47,330 nt of DNA from Actinomortierella ambigua. Its lineage: Eukaryota > Mortierellomycota > Mortierellomycetes > Mortierellales > Mortierellaceae. Position 1 is the stretch's first letter. Each line of letters starts with the position of its first letter. Positions 10,482 through 21,300 of the stretch are shown here, in pieces. Position numbers and translations under genes: made by a program. A model generated the notes under the pieces. It saw only the letters and a list, made by a program, of their open reading frames with translations. It made no database searches and was not told where the DNA came from. The DNA is taken from positions 1 to 47,330 of the forward strand of contig JAAAJB010000257.1 of the NCBI GenBank assembly GCA_016098155.1, given 5' to 3'.

Positions 10482-11730
10482 GAGAGTGGAGAGTATAAGA
10501 GAGAGAGAGAGAAGGAGAGAGAGAGAGAATGTACAAACACGCGCACAAACACACACAGACACGCGCACGAAAGAAAAAAAAATAACACAAAAACAAGGCG
10601 CTGGAGTGAATTGGTGAGTTTGTAGAGAAAAAGGTTATGACGCGTATTATGCACGAAGGGTGTAAAGGAGTCGAGGATGGATAGGTGTATGACAAAGAAA
10701 GCAGGGAAACTAAGGGTGATGTGGGAGCAAAGAAATGGAAAGAGAAAAGAGAGTGAGAGAAAGAAGAGAAAGAGAGAAAAAGAGAACTAAGGAATGGAGA
10801 AAGACCACCAGACATGAGGGCTGAAGAAACCAAAACAACAAATAACCCGAGCGAGCCAGAGAAGGGCTGGGGAGCGTCAGAGACCGGATTGAGGGGAAGG
10901 GAAGGGGAGGGGAGGGGAGGGGAGGAAGGGTGGCATACGAGGGGGGAGGAAGGATAGGCAATCGCTCATTGACATTGCCCACCCTTTCGATCCAACCATC
11001 CCAGTGCTGAATATAGCAACTGCTTTGGATGCAACCTGGGCTGACATTGCAGAACCTTTTTTGTTTTCCCCCTTTTGTCTCGAAGAGAGAGAGAGAGTAT
11101 GTGTGTGTGTGTATGTGTGTGTGAGTGAGTGAAGGAGAGAGAGAGGACGGGGAGCAAAAGGGAGAAGAGTAGAGGAAAAAAAAAAGAGCTGGGGAGATGT
11201 TGGATGGGGATGTGCCAGAGGACATGGCCCAGTAGCAAGTACATCAATGAACGACCTAAAAAGGCAGAGCAATTCATTTTCTGATATGCCCAAAAGACAG
11301 GGGGTGCACTTGAGACACTTGATATCGTATGGTCAGTGCTGACCTGAACCAGCTCAAGCCATGCGAAAAGCCTTCCTTGTACCCATGTTCGCTTTCTTTC
11401 GCTCGCGAGGGCTCTTTGCACCCTCTCCTTCAACTCTGAGGCCCGTTCGCAACGAATTTCATTTCTTTGTCTGCACACAAAACACAAAAAAGGAGGATAA
11501 ATTTCAGGGGGCTAAACGAGCTCGAGAAAGAGAGATCTGAACTTGCAGGTAAGAAAAAAAAAAGATAGGAGGTCTGGATGAACAAATGAACAGCGAAACA
11601 ACAGCAGCAGCAGTAAGAGCTAGAGAGATTTCCTGTGAAAAAGATGGATGTTTATTGTGGATAGTGAGGAAAATGCCTCCTCGGTGACACTGCATAGCAG
11701 AAACGAGGAGGGAAAACACAGAGTCGTGAA
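10482..11730. other. 1.25-kb spacer rich in GA/GT repeats, no secure gene
   Basis: Between two minus-strand genes; it should hold the promoter and leader of the surface protein and the 3' UTR of DPS1. GA-rich runs lie at 10500-10530 and 10735-10785, a GGGGA run near 10900-10925 and a GT run near 11100-11125. A minus-strand frame at 11487-11350 reads protein-like for ~45 codons but has no domain and no clear continuation. Confidence 0.45.
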
Positions 11731-13988
11731 TTAGGGCTCAAGGCGCTTAGGGTCGCGAGGGAACATGCTGACACGGCGAATGTTACCGAGGTTCAAGTAC
11801 AGCATGATGACACGCTCCATGCCAATGCCTCCACCACCGTGTGGGGGAGCGCCCATCCGGAAGGCATCAATGTAACTCTTGATCGACTCTGGGTCAACGC
11901 CGTGGGCCTTGGCACGCTCAATCAAATAGTCGGGGTCATGGATACGCTGAGCACCCGACAGAACCTCCTCACCACGGATGAAAAAGTCGTACGAGTTGGA
12001 GTACTTGGGGTTCGCGGGGTCGGGCATCGTGTAGAAGGGGCGGACCTCCAGAGGGAACTTGTCAAGCATAAAGAAGTCGGTGTTGTACTTCTCCTTGACA
12101 AGCTGACCAAGCTTGCGCTCGATCTCGGTCGACAAATCGTCGTAGTCACCCATTTCAACGCCGTTCGCGCGCAGCAGGGCGACGGCATCCTTGTACTCCA
12201 GGCGGAGGGTCTTGGGCAGGTACTGGAACTTTTCAAAGGGATACTGGCGGTGCACAATAGCCAGCTCGTGAGCGTACTCAGTCTCGAGGCCCTTGAAAAT
12301 GTACACAAACAGCTCGTCAAAGACATCCAAGATCTCGTGATAGTGCTCCTCAATGGCCATCTCCATATCGAGGCCAATGAACTCGGTCATATGGCGGTGG
12401 GTAAACGAGTTCTCAGCACGGAAAACACTGCCAATCTCAAAGACACGCTCAAAGTCGCCGCAGACGACCATCTGCTTGTAGAACTGGGGAGACTGGGCAA
12501 GGAAGGCATCGGTCTCAAAGTACTTGACTTTGAAGACGTTGGCGCCACCCTCGCTGGCAGCACCAATGATCTTGGGGGAGTGAATTTCCAAGAAGCCCTT
12601 GGAGGTCAAAAAGTCGCGGAAGAGCTTGCAGACGCCGGCCTGGACGCGGAAGATGGCTTGGTTGGTGATGGTCTACGGTTGGTCAAAACGCCAATCAAAG
12701 ATAAAGCGCGGTGGTGAGTTTCTTCAAGTAGAGTAGATAGTCAAAGATCAGGATTCCAGTCTAGCGATCAGAGTACCAAGAAAGTCACTTACACGAAGAT
12801 CGAAAACACGGTTCTCCAAGCGAGTATGGAGAGAGACCTTGCTGAACTGAGCATCCTCACGCTCAAACTCTGTCTCGGGGCGGGAAGCATCCTCAATGTT
12901 GAAGGGCAAGCGGCCCTGAGACTCGCTGAGGACCCAAAGCTGAGTGATGCTGAGCTCTACGTCCTGAACGGTGCAGCTGCGAATAGGCTCTGAGGGAACA
13001 GCAATGGTACCCTCGACCAAGACAATCGACTCGGAGGGAATACCCTGAGCAAACTTCACCATCTGCTTGCTGATAGAGTTGTCATTCATGACGACCAATC
13101 CCTGAATAGTGCTGCTATGCTGACGGAACTGGAAGAAGCACATCTTGTTGCCTAGAAAGAATCGACGAGAGCAAAGGGAATTGAACAGAATTGCTCTTAA
13201 GTCGCGAGGAAATTTCTCACGGTCCAAGTGCTTCTGCAGCTCAACTGTACGTGCGTGCGAGAGAGAGAGAGAGAGGGCGGAGGAGGCAGAGTCAAGAGTT
13301 ACTTACCAGTGGGACGCGAGGTCTGAACACGAGCACGGATCCAGACCTTCTCACCAGCACGGCTGGCATTGATGTCAGTCAGACGCTCACGCTTGGTGCC
13401 TAATGACGTATATATATAAAGAAGGGTGTGACGGGGATGCTGTTTGAGTGATCTGGGTTCCCGACTGGGTGCTCCGATTTGACCCCCATTTGTCTTATTA
13501 TCAAGGCCATACCAGAGCGCTCCTGAGACTGGTTCATTGGCTTCTTGCCGTAAAATTCTTTGGCATAGTCCTGTAAGAAAAAAAAAAAAGATACGGATTG
13601 TTGTGTGTCAGGCCCGCAGGTTGATTGATTAATGATAAGAGGAGATCAGCGAAAAGCACAGATCATCACACGCTAACGTACAACAGACTCGGCAGCTTGC
13701 TTGGCAGCACGCTCAGCGGCTTCTTGGGCACGCTTCTGCTTGAGAGCCTCCTTTTCCTTCTCCTTCTGAAGCTTCTTCAGTGCGTTCTTGGACAGAGGCT
13801 TGCCATCCTCACTGTTTTTTCAACAAGGGGTGAAGAAGCTTTGTTAGACTTTGGTGGTCCGTCAATTATGTTCAAATAACGCGTTCCTGGCCCACAGAAA
13901 GAGCACAAAGTGGTTGGGGAGCAGCGTACCCAAGGATGACTTCCTCGACCTGCTTGGTGACTTGTTCAATGGTAGTGGGCTCGGCCAT
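11731..13988 (-). CDS. DPS1: Cytosolic aspartyl-tRNA synthetase, 546 aa, 6 exons
   Basis: Charges tRNA-Asp with aspartate in the cytosol. Exons on the complement: 13988-13930, 13811-13682, 13570-13513, 13399-13307, 13151-12793, 12672-11731; all introns are GT-AG and phases close exactly. A Lys/Ala-rich helical N-terminal extension, as in eukaryotic AspRS, precedes an OB-fold anticodon-binding domain (from [20 protein letters not shown]). The class II catalytic core follows: motif 2 around [19 protein letters not shown], the aspartate-site SEGGANVF region, and motif 3 [14 protein letters not shown] near the C-terminus. The ending [11 protein letters not shown] is characteristic. Length matches yeast and animal cytosolic enzymes (about 500-560 aa). 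It is divergent from the UBAC2-like gene across 189 bp. Confidence 0.97.
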
Positions 13989-14177
13989 AGCTTAATGAAT
14001 GTGGTGGGGGATGGTGGAGTAGGGGAGAGAGGAATTGAATCGATTCTTCTGTTTTTTTGTACAGCAGCTTTCAACGCTGACTGAGAAACGAGTCACAGTG
14101 ACCCGCCAAGGGACGTTCTTGGTATGTCGTAGTGCTTGGACCCATGCAGCCTCTTCTCACCCCTCCAATCGCATCAG
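13989..14177. promoter_or_regulatory. Compact divergent promoter between DPS1 and UBAC2-like gene
   Basis: Only 189 bp separate the two start codons, which face away from each other, so both 5' UTRs and core promoters must share this interval. A T-run lies near 14051-14057. No canonical TATA box was seen, consistent with housekeeping expression. Confidence 0.6.
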
Positions 14178-15828
14178 ATGATCTCGGCAGGCCCATCAGG
14201 TACGTCCACATCGCCCACTTCTCATTGTCTGCTCCTCATCCCCACTTCCGCCATCACAGGATAGCAAAGGCAACAGAACTTGGACTGGCAGACTGTCTGG
14301 AGAGCTGGCCAACTGGCGAAGAGAGGAGGGGCACAGCCACGGCGTGTTCACTTTTTGACCGCAGTCATTCTTCTTGGTTTCCTTCCTATCCTACCGTTTT
14401 TAACTCATGGTCTGTCACCTCTGGCTCACCTATTACTCATTCTCCATCTGTGGTGCGACTTAGGTTTTTATCATGCACCGGCCACCAAGGGCATCCTTCT
14501 GACAGTTGGCGGCTTGTCGCTCTTGTCGTCGCTGTTGCAGATGAAGACGGACTTTCACCTTCAATTAGTGCCGCACCTCACCACCCATTATCAAGTATGT
14601 TCATCAACGGCACGCCTCAATTCCATGGGATCGTGCTAATCGTGATTTTCGGGAAGGGGGCGGAGGCGGAGGAGAGAGAAAGAATGAGCTCTAACTCCTC
14701 TTCCAATCGGCATTTTTTTTGTACCTCCAACCGACTTGTAGTTTTGGCGTTTGATTACCTCGCATTTCGCATTTAGCAACTCAACCGAGGTTCTCTTTGG
14801 AGGCTTTATTTTTTACCACCTGCGTGTCATTGAGCGCCTTTATGGATCTGGAAAGTATACGGTATGGCACCCATGTGTGGTTCCTGGAGGCTGCTTTTTT
14901 GTTCGCTGAATGAGGAACAACAGCATATGGATCAACTTTTGTCAACTCACATGGCCGTCCGCTCATTATCTTCAGGCATTTTTGCTTGTCACAGTGGTGA
15001 TGGTGACGTTGCTAGAGTTGGCGGCACTCGTCTCAGGACATACACTTGGACTGAATGTTATTCCCGCAGGACCCTTTGGTGTACTGTTTGCTGCCCTGTA
15101 CCAGTACTCTTCAGTGATCCCTTCGACCTATGAGTTTAAGGTCTTTGGCGTTGTGTTGACGGACAAAATTTACATGTACATCCTGGCTTTTCAGGTGAGT
15201 GGAGATCTATCCAGGAGGCAGGCGTTCTTATGACAAATGGTTCAACGGATGAACTCCAGAAAGTGGAAACCTCTACGACATATTCTCACTCCCTTGCGTT
15301 ATTTTTGCGATTGAATTTTAGCTCATCTGGTCACAGTCTCCAGGATCAATTGTGGCGGCAGCATGTGGATGGATGGCCGGTGCGCTCTACAGGGCGGATG
15401 TGGGAGGTTTACGACGCTGGCGATTCCCTCCATCAGTGGCAAACCTGGCGACCAAGTTTGTATTGCCCATCTTTTCGTCGGCACCTGCGATCCGGTCCAC
15501 GGCGACTACATTTGAGCATCGGGCCGCGCCGGCGCGCCCTCCATCTGGTCGTGCTGCCTTGGCGATGCGAGAATACATTGACGCCATTGCATCGGGTGGA
15601 GCACCGCAAGGTAGCACCCCAAGACCACCTTCGGAGGAGCACATCTCGACGTTGCTCGCCATTTTCCCCCGTGCCACTCAGGAGGATGCTATCGCTGCGC
15701 TCAATTCGACCAACAACAACATGGATGGTGCCGTGCAGTACCTTTTGGATCGGACCACAGACTCGCCCGCACCAGCATCTAATGCCCCACCCCACTCTGC
15801 TCCGGCATCATCATCATCATCAACATAG
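14178..15828 (+). CDS. UBAC2/Dsc2-like rhomboid pseudoprotease with C-terminal UBA/CUE-type domain, 332 aa, 5 exons
   Basis: ER or Golgi multi-span membrane protein of the UBAC2/Dsc2 group, which links membrane ubiquitin ligases to substrates. Exons: 14178-14199, 14464-14594, 14742-14861, 14976-15194, 15322-15828; every junction is GT-AG and in phase. Joining restores GFYHAPATKGILLTVG, then FWRLITSHFAFSNSTEVLFG with YHLRVIERLYGSGKYT, the family's L1-loop region. The catalytic Ser-His pair of active rhomboids is not evident. Residues ~268-308 (EEHISTLLAIFPRATQEDAI ... YLLD) form a three-helix ubiquitin-binding domain; the FP and terminal LL are more CUE-like than UBA-like. The start codon used is the one that gives an in-phase first exon; the ATG at 14144 does not. 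Expected partners are a DSC/gp78-type E3 and Cdc48. Confidence 0.87.
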
Positions 15829-15873
15829 TTCTCCTTAAATACATCTTTATCCCCCTTGCTCGTATCCTGTTTG

Positions 15874-16032
15874 ATGCTGACGACGCAGATTGAGCGCAAC
15901 TCCATCAGGTCCATTGACTCCAACGTGCAAGAGGCGGTGCTAACAAATCCCTATGTATTGCCCTTGGTCTTGGGTGCCCTCCTCCCACTCTCCCCTACCT
16001 CACAGGTTTCCGGATTTGTGGCAAATAGCTGA
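15874..16032 (+). CDS. 52-codon ORF in UBAC2-GNAT spacer (uORF or unrecognised first exon)
   Basis: An ATG-initiated frame begins MLTTQIERNSIRSID and contains NPYVLPLVLGALLP before a TGA at 16030-16032. It lies 46 bp after the UBAC2-like stop and 94 bp before the chosen GNAT start. Its composition is protein-like, and a possible donor (GTATTG) follows the Asn-Pro-Tyr codons. I found no donor/acceptor pair joining it in phase to the GNAT exons, so it may be a leader ORF or chance. Confidence 0.25.
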   Translation: MLTTQIERNSIRSIDSNVQEAVLTNPYVLPLVLGALLPLSPTSQVSGFVANS

Positions 16033-16125
16033 GCGTCAAAAGAAACTGTATTTTCTCCCGACAAAATAAAGAGTGCGGCGATCGTTTGTCATTCTGCCAC
16101 AAGTAGTCGCAACTATTTGCATTCA

Positions 16126-16877
16126 ATGCTGTCCGTGGACATCGAATCAAGCGAGCTGCAGCCAAGGTAAAGAGTCCGAATGGGTTTGATTGAAATGAGT
16201 TTCCATCGAGTGGGCGCATTGACCTCATACGATCATTCCAATTTTATGAATATGTTAGGGAGGCACCAGCGGTCACCGAGAGCTCGCTCCCCAACCTCGA
16301 CTATTTTGTCCCAAACGTCGATGACCATAAAGCTCTGATCCGACACATGCGCAAGAAGTGCGGCTGGGATGCTACCAAGGTACAACAGGACGTTGACAGG
16401 CTGAGGAATAGTACATTGTGCAATTGCTGAAGCAAAAAAAAAAAAGACTAGCCCTCACACTACGACTATCTCTATCACCACCCACAGGTGCCTCTGTGGT
16501 TCGAACAACAGATCGAAGGTCGACGATTCATGGTTGTCTTCTGTCTTCCAGGATCGCAGACGCCGATAGGGATGGGTGGTGTCGAACTCGAAGACTTTGC
16601 ACAACAAGACAAGCAAGTGGCTGATCCGGAGGAGAAGCGTGGATGCGTAGTGTCACTCTTCCTGTACAGGGACCACCGAGGCCAAGGCTATCTGGGTCGG
16701 ATGCTACGAATTTGTGAAGAGATAGGCAGGGCCAAAGGCCTGAAAGAGCTCACCCTCTACGGCCTGTCCAAGGCTGGCGGTTATGTGCGCTTTGGCTATG
16801 AGGTATTCAAGGTTGAGGATCGCCACTATGGCCGCGATGGTGTGATGAAGACTACCTTCTTGAAGAAGAGACTCTGA
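16126..16877 (+). CDS. GNAT-family N-acetyltransferase, 183 aa, 3 exons
   Basis: Acyl-CoA-dependent N-acetyltransferase of unknown substrate. Exons: 16126-16166, 16259-16379, 16488-16877, joined by GT-AG introns whose phases close. The core reads CVVSLFLYRDHRGQGYLGRM: a beta-strand then the acetyl-CoA pyrophosphate-binding R-G-Q-G-Y-L-G loop (motif A), followed by the helix ICEEIGRAKGLKELTLYG and a GYVRFGYEVF C-terminal segment typical of GNATs ('Y...GF/GY'). Residues ~14-54 form an acidic N-terminal region (LPNLDYFVPNVDDHKALI). The length suits a single GNAT domain. The first exon is short, so an alternative upstream start is possible (see the ORF at 15874). Confidence 0.8.
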
Positions 16878-17248
16878 ACACATTCACCCCCCCCCACATT
16901 CGAAATTCCCTCGGCTTTCCCCTCTTCCTGTGTGTAGAATGGCTTCTAACCTGAATGCCCCTAGACCAAAGCAAAGATACCCTAAAAATGAAGATTGACA
17001 TTTGTGGCAGTGGAACGTTGAAAACCCCCGATTTGTCCTATCAGCACGGCACGCTTTAGGGGGGTCAGTGAAAGCAAGGAATACGATATGGATATTGGCA
17101 TTTCCCTTCAGGGGTTGGACTTCCAACGGCCCACAACAAGCGTTTTTGTTTGCTATGCAATCGTGATATCCCTTGTTTTAGCCGGGACCGAGTTGGGCCT
17201 CTGATAAAATGGCACCAATGGCGGCAGAGTGGCTAAAGTAGGCAAAAG
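16878..17248. other. Spacer after GNAT gene
   Basis: A C-run at 16888-16897 lies in the 3' UTR of the GNAT gene. Two short plus-strand ATG frames are present (start near 16938, reading MASNLNAPRPKQRYPKNED then stop; and near 17090, reading MDIGISLQGLDFQRPTTS, 37 codons). Either could be a leader exon of the gene suspected immediately downstream. No RNA gene was recognised. Confidence 0.35.
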
Positions 17249-17510
17249 CTTCCGTTGTTCCCTGATGACTATGAGCGACTCTCTCTACGCTGGCGACTCT
17301 TGATCCAGCGAGCCAATACAGGATATGGCGTGAGAGTGTTGTGCACCTTCTTCCCTGGCCAGCACCTGCCTTTCTCTTGTCTTCCTTTTCCCTCAGTATA
17401 GCTCTGCTCAGCTTCTCCTGCGTAAGGTTCGCATGCAGTCAATATCTCTAAACCGACAGGAAAAGATACAAGAAGAAGCAGACCCGTCTCCTGATCCTTC
17501 ACCTTGGTGA
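17249..17510 (+). CDS. Possible small spliced gene, C-terminal two exons (hypothetical)
   Basis: Not recognised. Exon-like segment 17249-17329 reads LPLFPDDYERLSLRWRLLIQ... and ends at GGC|GTGAGA. After an intron with a very strong pyrimidine tract (…CCTTTTCCCTCAG) a second segment 17397-17510 reads YSSAQLLLRKVRMQ ... ADPSPDPSPW and stops at TGA. Phase is preserved across the junction (0/0). No start methionine is fixed; the 37-codon frame at about 17090 could be joined in phase through a weak acceptor. The donor-acceptor quality and hydrophilic, Arg-rich composition argue for a real gene, but there is no domain and a chance assembly cannot be excluded. It may be one transcript with 17693-18143. 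Confidence 0.3.
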
Positions 17511-17692
17511 GGCAGACAGCTTTTCATTGTCCTGAGGTGGCTTCTTGACTAAAGTCTCTCCTTGTACCATGCATTGCGCACCCCAATGGACAAACAAATA
17601 AGGGCGGACATGTAAAAGACAAGAAAAAAGTAACCTCCAAGCGATGGACTCCAAAGCACTCATTGAAGCACACCCCCTTTTTTTTCCTTTAG

Positions 17693-18143
17693 ATGCGTGA
17701 GCTGGCAAAGGCGCGACAAAAATATCCACTTAGGAGTCGTAATGAGAAAGGACTTGCAAAATGGTTTGACCTGTTTCTCCGCTTTTCCGCGTGTGTGTAT
17801 GTGAACGAACGAGAGAGAGAGAGACTTTGTTCTTTTGGTATGTGTACTTTCATCGCTCACTCACGTTCACCGTCTTGTGCTAGGATATGGACTTCGATTC
17901 ACACAGGGACAATCAGCGAAACGAATATCGGGTACAACTTCTTTTCCCCAACGAGTCATCCAGTACCGTTGATACAACCAATCACAGGACGATGCCTTGT
18001 GAGTGCTCACTGTGCGCCGAGGGGGGGAGCGGGAAGAAGAAGAAGAGGAGGAGGAATATGAGGAGCGCTAGCCATTCTGTAATTGCAAAGAGGTTCTACT
18101 CCCTGCGGCAAAAGACACCAAAAACGGTAGTAATTGCTGGCAG
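17693..18143 (+). CDS. Possible internal exons of an unannotated gene (hypothetical)
   Basis: Not recognised. A strong acceptor (T-run then CCTTTAG) is followed by 17693-17796, reading MRELAKARQKYPLRSR and AKWFDLFLRF and ending at a GTATGT donor. Segment 17884-17998 (after GTGCTAG) continues in phase as IWTSIHTGTISETNIGYN and PTSHPVPLIQPITGRCL, ending at a perfect GTGAGT. Segment 18072-18143 (after GCGCTAG) reads PFCNCKEVLLPAAKDTKNG and SNCWQ, ending at a GTATGG donor. All three phases agree. No first exon, stop codon or domain was identified, and the kelch gene starts only 234 bp further on. It could be a real short gene, an upstream exon set of the kelch transcript, or chance. Confidence 0.3.
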
Positions 18144-18377
18144 GTATGGCCACATTCTCGGCCCCGGGTGCGTGGGCGGCAATTGTCGTTGCCAATGTTC
18201 AAATACACGAAGTTTGCATTCTTTTTTTGCTCTGCTTTCCCAGTTCGTACCAAACACGCCATTGTCGTTCTTTGCCCCACCCCTTGGCATCTTTGTTCAT
18301 CACCTATGCGTGCTGACCACATTTGTTCCCACTCGTCCTCTTTGCTACCATCCTTACCCCGTCGTACCCATATCACA

Positions 18378-21300
18378 ATGAACCTCTTGCCGACAGCCAT
18401 TGGCCTTGTGGCCATCACCTCCCTTGCCACCTTGACCAATGCTCTTCTCAACCCAGTCGGCGGTGCCGCGTTTGCGCACGTCGGTCGCCGACTGTACATC
18501 AGTGGCGGTGACCTTGGCGGCGACAACCTCGTTTCCTACTTTGCCTACATCAACCTGGACCGCCCATGGTCGACGACCAGCCCATCATGGCAGACCCTCC
18601 CCCCTGGACCTATCAATGCATACCATGCTGCGGGTTTCTCGCCTGAGGGTGACGCCTTCATCACTTTCGGCCGTAACTATGGCACACCGTACGCGACTAC
18701 CAACTTTCTGAGCAAGTTTTCCACTTCCACCAGCTCTTGGTCAGGCACCAATCCCCCGACGGTCGCCGACAACACTCGCCGTGACATGGCCATCGCCACC
18801 GACCCAGTCAACGGTCTCATTTACTTTGTGGGCGGTGACGCTGGACCGACTGGCACGGGCCACTCCAATGCACTCGATGTTTATGATGTCCGCACGAGCA
18901 CAGTAACAGAGCTGAGTGTCTCGTCGCCTGGACCACAGAATCTCCGTGGAGGTGCCGCCGTGTGGCTGGCGAGCCGCCGGGCCATGCTTGTGATCGGCGG
19001 TGTTGCGGACAACGTCGATGGAAATGGCATTTATCTTTACACTCCTTCTCCTTCTGCGTCGTCTTCATCGTCTCCCAGCTCAAGGGGCAACAGCAATGGA
19101 GCCCCTTCAACTCCCTCAAGCTCCTCCAATAGCCAACCTCCTTTCGCAAACTCCAACTCACAGCCTTCTGACAGCATCATCTATCCCCGACAATACCAGC
19201 CCAATCCCTCGTCACAGTCTTCATCCTCTTACCTCAACCCTCCCTTGTCCTCGTCCTCGTCCTCTTCATCATCACCATCATCATCATCCTCTTCGCCGCC
19301 CTCTTATTCTTCCTCTTCTTCGTCGTCGTCGTCGTCGTCGTCCTCCTCCTCTCCGTCTTATTCCGGAACATGGACCGTCGAGGTATAGTCTAGCACCTCA
19401 CCGTATTTACAGCCTCAGGATTATAACGCCGTGGAGCCGGACGACAAAAAAAATCAACAAGTGGTCGACAAGAAATCGAAAGCACCGCTAGCCTGTCAGT
19501 CTACCAGCCCTTTTACGTTTGGCCTGTCCAGCACTGCCGACAATCATGAAGATACCAAGAGAGGCTACGACATGCCCGCTGTCAGAACCTGCCACGGGAT
19601 TTTACGCTTTCGAGAACCATGGACTCTCAGGACAAGTGCACACTTGGACTTGCAATGACTATCCGACAGATGCCTCTTTCTCAACCCTCACATCGTCTAA
19701 CCATCCTTTGCTCCTTTGCTACCGAAGTTTTCTCTCTTTTTCAGGGGGAGGGAGGGAGATGAAGGGCCACGATGTGTCACCCTTCTCTTGCCCTCCTTCC
19801 CCCGCCCACGCTAACGTGTGCCCAACTAACCCAGCCGTCATCGCAAAACCAAAAACCTTGCCTCGCTCCGCCGTTTTCCTTCTCTGCTCCTTGTTCAAAC
19901 TTGATCAAATCTTCTTGCTCTTTTTTTTTGGCTTTTCTTTCTCTCTCTTTCTCTGTCTATTTCTCTGTCTTTGTCAATCTTTGTCTCTATTTGCTTTTCG
20001 TTGTCTATTCTATCGATCTCTCTGTCTCTCTCTTTTTTACGTTGTTCTGTTATATCTTTTGCATACTTGTTTTTCTTCTTCTCGTCTCTCTTTGTTTGTC
20101 TCTCCCCTTTTTCATACAAAAATGGTTACAACTTTTATGTACATGTTCTCTCTCTCTATGTTTCGCGCCAACATATTCTCGAATCCGACGACCACCTCTC
20201 CTTTCCACCCACCCTCCTTCCTACCTCATTTCATCCCTCCCTTCCAACTTCTTTGCTTTTTTTTTGTCTTTCCAAAATGATTGTCGTCTGCCTGTTGTTG
20301 AAATGTCGCGTCGATCCACCCTTCCAAAACTTTACTCATGACAAACACTCTATGGTTTTTTTGTCGTGTATTGTTTTTCTTTGGTCGAAAACGCTTCGTG
20401 GATATCCCATGCATTCCTCATAATTTTGTGGATCACACAATGTGCAACCACCCAAATCGACAAACTTTAACACAAAAAAACAAATGACAATAACAGTCGA
20501 CTTTTGGTTTTTTTCCTGCTTCAAGATCGGCACATTGTGTCGCTAGCAGTAAGAAGCGGGGGCGATAGCAAAAAATAATAACCATAGCCGGCTGCACACA
20601 AACAACACAAGTCAGACAACGCAGTCAAAAACGCGTCCATACTCTAGCAAAAGAAAAAAAATACCCGACGCGTTTTTCTGCAGTAACTCTATTCTTTCCT
20701 TGTAGATCAAGCCCGTCATCGTTGCCGCAGCTCAAGTCTCAAGTCTTCAAAAAATCAAACCCAGCCCTCATCTCCTTATCTCCGTCAAACTAATCGCGTT
20801 TTTCTTTGTATCTATCTTTTTTTTCCTTCCCTCTGCAACGTTTGGCCAATTTGTTTCTTTGTTTTTCATTCGATTTTCTTTTCTCTCAAATCTTCTGTTT
20901 CTGGTCTCTACGTTTATCTTGTTCTCTCCTTTTGTCTCTACTGGTTTTTCATTTCTGATCTTTTGTTGTTCTGTCTCCTTTCTTCGATACTTCGTTTTCC
21001 TTTGGCCATTCGTGTTTTTTTTCCCTACTCGCAGACAAAGAAGGCACGCTGGTCGCTGTCTTTGGAGGATTTGTGAACCACAGCACGATTGCCGATCCCA
21101 CCGTCTACTTGCTCGACACTACCACCTGGACCTGGACCTCCTCTCCCATGGCGAATGTTCGCGGTCGAGCCTACAGTGCCTGTGCCCTGGAAGATAACCA
21201 GCTGATTGTCTGGGGAGGTAAGAAAAAGAAGAAAAGGAAGAAAGAGAGATATTATGGTTGAAGAATGCACCTGTAAAAGAAAAATATCGTTCTCCTCGCC

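Noticed and set aside
11839..12717. 292-codon plus-strand ORF inside DPS1
   Set aside because: Exact antisense shadow of the conserved aspartyl-tRNA synthetase exon.
14144..14199. Earlier ATG (14144) as start of the UBAC2-like gene
   Set aside because: It ends exon 1 in phase 2, which breaks the conserved frame of exon 2; the ATG at 14178 gives the correct phase.
17265..17495. CTGATGA ... CTGA resembling C/D-box snoRNA elements
   Set aside because: The C box lacks the purine, no terminal stem pairs and spacing is too long; the stretch fits coding exons better.
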